In this document: one piece after another, positions 47,601 to 59,600 of the stretch
Numbering within the stretch: position 1 is the first letter of the stretch
Layout of the letters: every line of letters begins with the position of its first letter
Assembly: GCA_013350335.1 (NCBI GenBank)
Contig: CM023534.1
Coordinates: forward strand, 6,291,542 to 6,355,541
Reading direction: 5' to 3'
Origin: Chimonanthus salicifolius
Lineage: Eukaryota > Streptophyta > Magnoliopsida > Laurales > Calycanthaceae
DNA: 64,000 bases
Notes under the pieces: generated by a model
The model's database searches: none
What the model was told of the DNA's origin: nothing
Seen by the model: only the letters and a program-made list of their open reading frames with translations
Position numbers and translations under genes: made by a program

Positions 47601-50600
47601 ACGTTCTCGCTCAGGTACCATCCACTAGCCTCCTCTAGATCATGCCTGGCTGTAGCATGCTATATGATTTACTTCTGACTTGGTAATTAAATATATAAAA
47701 CTAAATAAAAAATATCTGTAGCATGCTATATGTTTTACTTCTGACTTGGTAATTAAATATTCAAAACTAAATCATATTGACTGAGTCTACTTGTTTCTGA
47801 TTCCATTTTGGTTCCTTTGTTCACCCATCAACTTGTATAGTTGCTAGACTATCAAAATGTGGTTGCTTGGTTGAGCATTGTGTATGCTTCCTTTGATTTG
47901 TTTGTTTGTAAATATTTGATATTTTCTTGATGTTTAGTCGTGGGATTTGGAAGTAAAGTCTACTGGGAAAAGCTTATTTTTCCAAGTGAATCTGATATGA
48001 AGCAGTCTTTGAAGGTTGGTTGGCTGAAAGTTTGCCTAGTGAATCCTGGATAATGGCTTAGGTACCTAGCTTGACATGTTCTGCCATGCCCGTGCCCCTG
48101 ATATGTGTATGCTTTTTTTACCTACATGCATAATGATGTCATAGGGCATGTATGTAATAGAACAAGTCCACAAACTCTAGCTTGGAATTGGGTAAGGATC
48201 TAATCCATGGGGTAGAAGAGTGTAACAAGGTGGGGTGGGGGGTTAAATGGGGCTCAGGTAAGCTTCATTTGGCTCAATACTCACAATGATTCTAAGCACT
48301 GGTCCCTAGGCCTTGATAAATATTGATTGGTAGTATATATCTATATGGCTGTCTCTGTTTTTTTCCTCTTCTTTTTTAAGAAACTAGTATGTATAATGTG
48401 TGTAAGACAATCATCTAGAGAAGGTGAGCTCTATTTTGTTATGCCCAATAAAGCTGAAGGGGCTCACTTGGAAGTATTAAAATCATGGAGGGTTGTGCAG
48501 ATGAGTAGGAACCTCTTGATCTAGGGGTGTAAAGTTTTTGCACCATTGGATGCATATCGTATAGGTTTGATTTCCTAAGGTTTAGCTGCATGCAAATGGT
48601 TATAAATGTGGGTTTCTACCAATAATGGATATCAGACAGGTGGGGCAGATCAGAGGGAGGTGTCAATGTGAGGATGATGACTATCATAGATGGCCCAAGT
48701 ATTCCCCACGTTTAGCTTTTTTGGGCTAAATCCGGCTTACATCATTCTATATTTTATATGTGCATCATCTTTCAAATATATATATGTATGTGTGTGTGCA
48801 TCCATACATAAATACATACATACATATATATACATCCACAAATGTGTATCTACATGTATATGTATGTATTTATCTACACGTGTAATGTATGTACTTATGT
48901 ACATACTTATATTTATGTTTATACATTTACACCCTCAGGCCTTCATTTGATATGGTGCATTTGGTACATCTGACTCATTTTTTTTTTTGAATTTTATTTT
49001 AAACAGTGGTTATATAAGCTGTAGGGTTCACTCCATTAAAGAGGTCTACCAGCTTCCCTGTATATTATTATGTTAAATTGACAACAGTCTAGCTTATACT
49101 CACCATTGGATTGAAACCTCAACAGAAGTGTACTATTTTCACCATTAAAAGTTGTAGGATCTAAGGGTACTAACCAAACAGTGTTCGATGGGGCTGATAT
49201 TTACCTTAATTTGCATGGCTACTGTGCTCGAATCTGATGTGTGTGAAATGTTTGATTTGGTAAATCCAAGAAAATACGGATTGAGGATTCAACATATTTG
49301 AATATATTTAAATTAATATTTATTATAAAGTAAAAATAACATGTACAACTGAACAAGTAACAATAATATATAATTTGAACTTTATTAAAAAAATCAAATA
49401 ATAGGAATTTCAATATTTTAATTAAATTTCAAAAGAAGAAAGAAGTGATAATATTTGTCATGATTCAAAAACAATTTTTTTTTTTTTGAATGGTAACTGG
49501 ATTATTAATAAGAATAATATTTACAGAAGACACAGAAGCAATAGAGGCCCGTAGTGGTATCTTCTTGCTAAAAAAGTGACCCCGAAAATTACAAAAGACG
49601 GAGGACTGATTCCAGTAGTCAAAGATGCCCCCTCTTTAGCCTTCATCGGCAGCAGAGTTTGATGTCCAAGGAGACCAGGAAATGATTCAAAAACAATGTT
49701 AAAGCCAGTAGTGGAAGAAATGTTTCAAAAAAGCCAGTACTGGAAGAAAACATGAAGAATCCAACTTATAGACATGTCCGACTCAATGACATGTTTATGT
49801 TGCTTATTTCAAAGAATCAAACAATTTTTACCCATCCTTGAAACGTGAATACATCTTCCATCCACCCATCACTATGTACTAGAATTCATCTCAAACCAAA
49901 TTTTTTTAAACCTAGACCCGACCCTACCCGAACTTTAAGAACCGACCCGACCTAATGAAGAATACCGAGAGCACAAGAGTGAGTCTTGCCTTTGGTTGTG
50001 GGAGAAGACGAGAGAACCCAAACAATGGAAATGCCTTAGGGTTTCTGCTCAAGAATATGAAAACGATTGTGTGAGAAGACAAGAGAACCCAAAACGATCT
50101 CTCTCGAGTCTCAAGAAGACGAGAGCAGCGAAAAGAAGATGAGTAAACCCCTGATGACCTATGCTAGTCCTTGAGAAAATGAGAGCAATGGAGAGAAGAT
50201 GAGAAAACCCACAATGATCTCTGATGAGCTTGAAGACGAGAGAGAAGAGTAGACCCAACTCTCCATTGTGTTTGAAAATTGGAGCAGTGGAAAAAGGAGA
50301 GAGTATGGAGACGATTTCCTAGGGTTTCTCCTTTAAAAGGATATACATACATGTGTAAAAAATGTCGGCTTGGATCTTGGGTTTTGATTACATTGACGTA
50401 AACCGACCCGAAATTTTCAGGGGTATTTAAAATTTAGAACCGATCCATGTCCAGACCCAATGTTTTTAAACCCTACCCAAGCTATTTTCGGGTCGGATCC
50501 ATGCTAGTCTAGGGAAACTCAACTTGACTTGCACCCCTAATCCCAAGTAAATGCTATTTTATGTTTTCTTTCAGTGATTTGTATTATGTGGCAAAAATGA

Positions 50601-53600
50601 AATAAAAATTTCGGCCTTGGTGGTAAAATGTAGTTTAATTCGAATTATGATCCAAGCCAAGTTCTAGATCCACCTGGGTCTAATACAAATGCTCATTTGT
50701 TATTCTGGGTGAAGATGCCAATCATGGGTCTAACATCCAATGTACATGTGGATCTGGTTCCGTATGATGCTAATGCAGATGATATATAGCTGTAATTGAT
50801 CGACATCCTACATGCCTGTTGTAATACTGGTCTAGAAATACAGAGTTGGAAATTAGGGATGGGAGGTGAATCCTTTCCCTCGCAGGGCATTGCATTTGGC
50901 ATGTGGAGAGCTATTGTAGCATGTGTTGACAAATTAAGTAGGGATCAAATTTAAAGTAGGGTGTGGCAACAAAGTTCAGTTTTGGACCGAACCATGGTGT
51001 GATAGTACAACATTGGCTGCCCGATTTCCTTCCTATTCCGACTGGGGTCATTTCAGATTTCTACTCCATTTGCAGTGATCAGGTTGTTTGGAATCTCTCC
51101 ATTCGGCGTAACCTTTCTGACTCAGAGATTGATGGCTTCTCAGCTCTTCTTCAAATCATTTATGCCTATCGGATCCGAACCTCCACCGAGGACTACCTTG
51201 TTTGGTGGTCGGACCCATTTGGTTGTTTCTCTGTTAAGTCATTCATCAAGTGGGACAATCGAGTGACTGCTCTTGCTATTGTCAACCTGAAACATTTGGA
51301 ACTCCAAAGCTCCTCCCCGTGCAATTTGTTTCCTATGGACTACGGGTATGGAATTTTTTTGACTCAAGACGACTTGCAGAAAAGAGGAAGAATCATTGTT
51401 AGTGTTTGTCCTATGTGTTTACAATCTCGTTATCCATTGCCATTTCTCCTATCCAGTGTGGATTGGTGATCTGAAATATGTTCGACGCCCCTACTCGCTC
51501 CCATTTGGATGGAGGAGCGAGACTCGAATCTAAGATCGTCTTCCGGTAACACACAAAACACTAAATGGATTAAGGGACTGAGACAATATATATATTTTTT
51601 AACGTGGTAAACCTACTGAATGGGGAAATCCTCCACGTGCCAATCTAGGCAAAAAGATCCACTATGAATAGAGTTTTTACAAACATACACCGGTGTAAAA
51701 GATATTGGACCCATTGAACCAATGAACCCGCTTCGAATACAAACTCATTTTGGCGACAATCTCTTAGTGAACTCTGCTGAATCCTTCATGGAGACATCAA
51801 TTGTATGCAGAAATAATACTCTGACTGTCTGTCAACTAAAAACCAACATCTCAAAAGATAGACAGAGGCTTTGGAGAAAAATCAAGGATGAAAAAGTCCA
51901 ATTTAGTCGATTGAATATCATGATTCAGTCGACTGAATCATGGCCAGATATGAAATCTGTGCTGGGCTAGTATGTTTTTTAGTCGGCTGAATCATGGAAT
52001 TCAGCCGACTGAATTTGGGTCAGATGTGAACTGTCTTGCGGACATGCTCTGATGTAACCCCTCTTCGTTGTAAGACGCTGACACTCCACTGTGGATAAAA
52101 TGGGGTACCTCCAACTCTCAACCCTCCGCCTTTTAATGCCAAAAAACAGTTGGGAAACTTCCCGGCGGTTGAGAGATTGAATTTGAATTAAAAAATGTAA
52201 CCGTCGGTGGTTACCAAAACTGCACCTGAATTCAAAATTCAAGTGGAAATTGCCAGAGTTTTGTGACTCTTACTCGACAACTCAGCCCTCCATTGTGACT
52301 TGATCCGTTTACGGATCAATTGGGTCATGCCTTCTACGGTGGCTGATTTATCCTATGCTTGGGACATTATTTCGGTTTCTCCAAAATGCTCCTCATTGTG
52401 GCGTTTAGCTTTCTTCGCCATTATGTGGAGCTTTGGTGGGAACACAACAATAAAATCTTTAAGGATCGTGTCGAATCGACTAATGATGTTTCTGCTAGAG
52501 TCTTTGCCAAGTGTGTATCATGGGCCTCTACTCTTAGTTGAATTCAAGAATATTTCTACGAATGATATTTTGCGTGTCTGGAAAGAATGTGTTGATTTAG
52601 CGTAGCTTTTTATAGTGTTGTTTCCGGGTTTTGTTTTTTCTTCGTGGGTGTGGGATTGCGGGTAGTAGTGTTTTTTAGTTTGCATCTTTTATTTTGTGTC
52701 CACCTCTGGTGCTTCCTTTTATCTTAATATTTTTTTGAAATGCCCTTTATCTTAATATATTATTAACAATTCAAAAAATAAAATAAAATTTGGCAGTGTC
52801 CCAAAGGTTATAGAGAATCTCATCACTACTATTTGGGTGGTGATTGGTTTAAAGCTTGTCACGAAGTGGTGGAAAGGTGACTGGGAAAGTGGTTTGGACT
52901 CCAGCTACTGATAGGATTTTGAGATTTATATTTAATAATTGTTCTAAAGGGGAATCCAACTCTTGGAGGAGTGGGATTGTCTAATTTGGGAATCAAATGG
53001 GCTTTCACTAAAGCCTCTTTGGAACCAAGTATAGTTTGTGATTTTTTTTTAAAAAGAAATTAAATCCATGATGACTTGTTTGAGAATCACTTTGTCCTTA
53101 CAAATTTCCTCAGGGAAACTTATGCTAGTCATAAGGTTATGGAAAGGTTACTGCAAAAATTGCCTGTACTCTACAACCTGGCCGGATTTGAGATAACATT
53201 TTGATGGATGCTCTAAGGCAATGTTTTAAAACCCGACCCGTGGGGCAACCCGTCTTGTAGGAAGGGTTGGTTAAATAAGGTTCAACCGGGTTGAACCATT
53301 GTCAAACCCGGTCAAACCCTTGCAATTAATATAATAAATAATATTAAATTATTAACTAAGATTATATTTCATAAAAATAAATACTTTCTCTCACAAATAC
53401 AACTGTAAATACTTTAATAATCCAAAATTCATGTTCTAATATCACTATTATTCTCTTTCTTTTATTTTTTTTCAAATCTCGACCGTTTTTTATATTTTTT
53501 GAATTAAAAAAAAATAGAAAAAGCAGGCCTTTTTAAAAAATAAAAAATATAATATTGACCAAAATCATGTTCTGCAATTTGAAATTTTGAATTTGGAGTT

Positions 53601-56600
53601 TGAAACGAAGCCAAAGGAAGTTTGGAAAAGAAGCCAAAGTAATGCCTTGTTACCGTTCTATGGGATTTGACTCCCATCAGAGTCATGTCCCATCACTCCC
53701 ATGTATCAGCCGTTCCATACTTCCATTTCATGAGTTTTTTTTTTTAAACACGGGTTTCTTTAGGGGTCGGGTTGCGGGTTAATATTAAAAACCGGATCAA
53801 ACCACGGGTTGGAGAGGGTTTTTACGGGTTTTAAACCCACCCGACCCTTTTAAGTTGACGGGCACGGTTGAACCGCCGGTCGGGTCGGGTTTAATAACAT
53901 TGCTCTAAGGGGAATCCAATTACTGCAGGAGTGAGAATGTCTAATTTGGGAATCAATTGGTTTTGCCTAAAGCCTCTGGGAGGAGCTGGAATTTGCAACC
54001 CTTTGACCAGAAATTAAATCTATGTTGACTTGTTTCAGAAGTGGTTTGTTCTTATTCCATCCGTGCCATCTGGTTCTTTCATATCATTTCCCCTTTTTTG
54101 GTAGTGAGCAAATTCTTAGGTGGATGCTCTTGCTAATCAATGCCATCCCTAATTGACTCTTTCTAATCCCTCTGTGTGTTCTTGGGAAGATACATCTGAG
54201 AATTCTTCTGTACCACCACCAATGAACTCACTCTAACTTTAGCCAATTGAGTAATATCCATTTTTTTTTACAGTCGACTTGCTATTGAAATTTTTGTTCC
54301 TCTTTCCAAATTGACAAAAGAATTGTTGCAGGAATGTTTTGTGATAGAATTCTGCACTCTTTGCTGAATGATCCAGCTCCAAATGCTGAAATAGATTTGC
54401 TAGTTTTGGTTAGATTTGATAATCAGTAGTTTTTGAGAGATGCCACCTTCGAAAAAAAAAGTTTGTCCTTGAGAGTTCTCGAGGACTGGCACTTTGTTTT
54501 TTGAGCAGTAACAGTGAGATTTCTATTCATAGAAGAAAAAAGTTACAATTACATCAAGAACAAATGGGTCTAGAAGGATTAGACCATAAACAAAAGGAAA
54601 TACAAAATGAAGAGGAAAAAGAAAAAGAACATAACACTACAGTACATCAGAGAGAGTAAAAGCACAACTGTCAAAACAACCCCAAGAGACAGAGTGTAAT
54701 CTGACAGACCCCATCCAATCTCATAGGAAAAAGATGCCTAAGAGATGGTCATCAACTCCCAACTTGGCAAAGTAGTCGGCCACTCCATTGGCTATTCAAC
54801 ACTGATCTGAACAAAGGAAACGTCGAGCCCTAAAACCAAGGCCCTAATCTCCCTTACCATAATGATCAATCTCTAGAGGGGACACTTTTGTTCCTTAGCC
54901 CATTTGATTGCATTTGTCGAATTCCCTTAAATCACAACTTTTCCTTGCCCATGGGTTTTCCAGATGGTCAAAGCTCTCCTGATGGTAAGGATGATGTGGA
55001 TTCATGTTTGGTAGAACAAAACTTTTAACTGCTTAACATCTGGCTAGCATGATCATCTTTAATATAAAGAATTTATCCTTTCCCGAAAAAATCAAATGTT
55101 ATGATTTTTCCATGATTGACAAGGTGTATGGATTCTTTGTGCAGCTAAGTAGTGTGTGTGTCTATATGCGAATTCATCTGCATGGCATATCTAATTTGTA
55201 TTCGGACTTGGAAGATTAGTCCCCCTTCATTCTCTGATTAGCTGATAGAAGGATGGATCATTTTTGTGTGTCAAGTGGGATGGATTTTTCAGGTTTATGT
55301 ACATTAAATAATTTTTTGAGTGATAGGTTTATGTATGTTAGATGATTAAATGATTTGGCCACCTGTTCAATATGTTTGAGAAAAAAGAAGTCCTAATCAA
55401 GCAACACCTCCAGCATAAACTTGATGCGTTGTATTCTCTGTGACGTTATATTATGTCTATCATATTATTGTACCGAGCCATACTATGTGGACTAGATGGA
55501 TGGCTGGTGTATGTATCTTTCAGTAGTAAGGGTAGATCTTGTACACATACATATTTTTAATGTCATGCATATTTTCATCATTATGGATGTGAATCTGTGG
55601 CAGGTAATTCATAATATTGCTGTTGCAGAGTACTTTCGTGATGGTTGTTCTGATCCAAGGAAGTTGCTTGAAGTCCTTAACAATGTCAAAGTATGTTGCA
55701 CATTTATATTGTTATGACAAAGTATTCTTCCATTTGTTATTTTGGCATATCTTGATTGGGTTATATTTACTAGCAAATATTTGTTTTCCTGTTAGAAGTT
55801 AACATAGGTTGTCTCTTGCAAGACATTGAACTCAACATTTCATACTTTTCTTTTGACGAAGAACCCCTAGACATCCACCTCCCCGAGTACAAGGGCCCCC
55901 TGCCAAGACACGGGCATCGGGTTACTAAGGAACTCGAACTTGGGACCGCTGATTTCTGAGCCAAAGTGTCTACTAGTTGGCCTACTTGTGCGGGGCCTCA
56001 ACATTTTATACTTTATGATACATTACATGATATTCTTCTCGAGGGTTGTGTCCTGCACATTCCATAGGAATTTCTTTTTGCAAATAAAATATGCAGTTGT
56101 CAAGAGCCTTTGTTGTACAGTTGGCAGGTGCAATTATTGTAACACTTACAGGTTGAGACATGTTACCAATTATAAAAAAGGAGAAGGAAAACTTAAAAGA
56201 AGAAGAAGAAGAAGAAGAAGAAAAGAAAAATTGGCAACTCTAACACCACCTACTGTCCAACTAAACTCTTACCCATTAAGGGGTTTCTTTTGTTATGGAT
56301 TTTGTATAGACGTATTTTCTCATTTAGTATTTTTTTAGGCCTTCATTCTACATGTCAATACACACACATATACATATATTGGGTTCACTTGTCTATAGTT
56401 GGGTGAATATGATGTGCCTGTTGAAGGGGGAGCGCTTTGCTAGACTTTGGAGAGTTGCAAATGATGAAAAATAGCAGCTTATGTTTTTTCTCTTTTCCAT
56501 ACTGTTTTTAAAAGGAGAGAAGTTCTCATTGATAAATGAAATTGAAAAAGAATTAAAAATGGAATCAAGAGGAAATGGAAGAGAGAAGATGGAATTTTAT

Positions 56601-59600
56601 CTTCATTCAATTGGATTGGATACCCATAATAGAGTTTGCAACAGAACAACTACAATGCATTCTAATCTTACTTCTAATTTTGCTCCAACACTTCTTTCTT
56701 TACTCAAAATGTTATAATTCCTTCTTTTTTTTTCAAATGCCCGGTCAGAAATCCTCACAAATTTGCTGAACTTGAATCCCAGCTGCTGAAATATGGGTCA
56801 CTGGTGATTCCTTGCTTCCCATCAGCTGTCAGTCATGGTCCTCAAGTACTTGAATTTGCATTGTGCTCTCTTGCCCAAGTGGAAGTGAACTTGAGAATGC
56901 CTTGATGTAAATGGCTTTTGATGTCCTGCTTGACCAGGCTTGCCTTCTACTACTATCACAATTGAACTTCAACCATCCTGCTGTGGTGTCCAAATTTCTA
57001 CAGATGTGATGATGACCGGATTGAAATCTGTATAGTATAGTCGGATCCATGCATATGGTTGAACTGCTGAAGCCTCAGATATGGAAGGATCAGTTACTCT
57101 ACAAATGGCTCTGCATATTTTCATGCATTCTTTGAGTTTATCCCTTTTTTTCTTAGTTCCTTGATGCCATAGCATAAACCTTTTCATCTTTTTACAATTT
57201 GGCTGAGGTCGCTGTGTTTTGGTTATTCTCTTAACTTAAATTGGGAATTTCATTTAGTGATTCCTTGTATAATTTATTCATTATTGGTTTAGAAGAGAAT
57301 CGAAAACCTTGCTCCTGCATCTGGCGAACAGGTGGAGGTTGCTGGCATCCCTGTAGTAGTGTTATGTCAGGATCTAAAGGGACTAGCACATCTCCAAACC
57401 TGTTTCCCTCATCAAATACCACCAGTATTTCCTGTGCAGATGAAGTCGACACTTCTGTAGCCTCTCTAAATATTGTACGTTCCCTTGAACCTGACAGATA
57501 ACCTTTTCTTTCTTTTTTTTCCTTTTTTGTTAAAATTTGTTCATGTATTCTGAGGGTTTTTTTTTTTTTCATATTCTACCACAAAAATTCTTATTCTGAT
57601 GTCTCTTTGTTACCCATTTTGTGTTTTAACAGGCAGTTATATTGTTTCATCTCCATGAATATGCAAGTGCATTATCAGTTGTTGAACCTCTATATCAGAA
57701 TATAGAACCTATAGATGAGGTATCAAATATTTTATTTTATACATAGTTTTCTATGAACTTGATTATGCTGTCTAATGTAATTGAAGTATTATTTATGTCC
57801 TTGCAGACGACAGCCCTTCATATATGCCTTCTGTTATTGGATGTTGCATTAGCTTCCCATGATGCTTCAAAAGCTGCAGTAAGTTCTAATTTCAATATTA
57901 CTTGTATGACAATTTGCCATTGTAAAACTTCCCCACTTGGTATGGATGTTTTCCTTTTCTTTTGAAAAGTTTTTGGGATGATGATGTGGTCATCTTCAAG
58001 CAATCGTTGAGCATGTGATTTTAGTGTAAATATTTCAACAGTATCAACCATGATTTAGTGACCTTTTTTTTTTTTTTATGACCAAGGTGTCCAGGGGTCT
58101 CACCTGTATATGGACAGGGGACATTTTAACCTGACTAGTCCTTGGGGCATGTGTAAGCCTCCCAATCCCACACACACCGGGTAAGCAACTACGGGGAGTG
58201 GTCCAGAGGGGTGTTGAGTGTGAATCGAACTCAAGACCTCCCTTTATGAGGGGAGCTTCTTGACCATCAGGCCAACCCCCTCTTGGGTTATGATTTAGTG
58301 ATTTTGAAGGATGGATTTTATATTGTGATTCAAGCACTGAAATTTAACTTTTAGGCTGTCTCCTGAGGGTATTTCTGTGATCAGTTGTAACTGTACCCCT
58401 CAGGTAGATTGTATCCCTTTTCTATTTCTGGCTATTGCATGTGGTTGTAATTTGAAGGATAAAGAATTTGGTATCATAATTCAAGTATGGAACTTCCCTT
58501 CCTTTTCTTTGTAGAATATCCTCTGTAATTTTGTACTTCTGTGGTAAACCTTTTTTTCTTTTCCCCTCATCGCTGACAAAAAACGAGGAAAGAAACTGAT
58601 AGGCAGAAAGGAGAACATGGAACTTTCCAGCAAGGTAGAAGCAGAAATGGGAATTACATTAAACAAAACAGTCAAGTCATCCTCCTTTTTTTTAAAAAAA
58701 AAAATTTAAAACAAAACATCATATCATCCTCCTTTTTAAAATAAAAAAAAAAAATTAAAACAAAACATCAAATCATCTTTTTTTTTTTGAATATCATGGG
58801 TATCCCCACCTCTCATTGGAGGTGAGAATAATCTCATGGAAACATGAAACCACCTCATGTATCGGGTAATTCCAAGGAGGGTCGAACCCAAGACCTCTAG
58901 TCTATTCCTAGAAGCTCAACCCAACTGAGCTGCACCCTTGTCTGATTAATAGTTTGTATGACTTAGTTTAACAACAGAATATGTCTTGTCAACTTCATTG
59001 GAGCGAATGGTGAAAGATTATACTAGAGGTCTTGTGTTCAACTCCTCTTGGTCTTACTTGATACATGAGGTTTGGGGGTGGTTTCGTGTATCCGTGGGAT
59101 TAGTCTCACCTCCAATGTGAGGTGGGAATACCCATGATATTAAAAAATACTGAAAGATTGCCAAGAGACACCCCGAGATATCATAACTTTCCTCAAGAGC
59201 ATTGTCGAACTTCTAAAGGAAATTTATATCTTTCGGAGCCCATTCATAGTGCAGGGTTGAAGGTTAATATTCCTATATAGTAAGTAGGGACTGTAAACAG
59301 ATTGGGTTTGAGCATCTTAGGGACCTCAATGTGCATGCACATCTGCATCCACATCAGATGCCAAGTTCAGATTCAGATATGGATTCAATTTCAAACTGGT
59401 TGCAACTATTGAATCCATATTTGGTCAGAGGTTCGGGTTGGACTTTTTTTTTTTTGAAATGGTTCATATTTGAGTCAATATTTTTTTGAATTTTTTTTTT
59501 TAACATTAAAAAAATGTCTTAGGTACATTGACATCTTTTAAGTTAGGTTGAGATGGGACTTTTTGAATTTTGACTTTTGCACATTTTTGAGATTAATGCA

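Noticed and set aside
57331..57474. A cryptic intron that might restore the CNOT10 exon 3 frame
   Set aside because: The only GT..AG pairs across the frame change would make introns of about 25-40 nt, below the plant minimum.
58062..58943. Possible tRNA genes because of A/B-box matches
   Set aside because: The boxes sit in SINE heads with poly-A tails (one with target duplication). They do not give a full cloverleaf.
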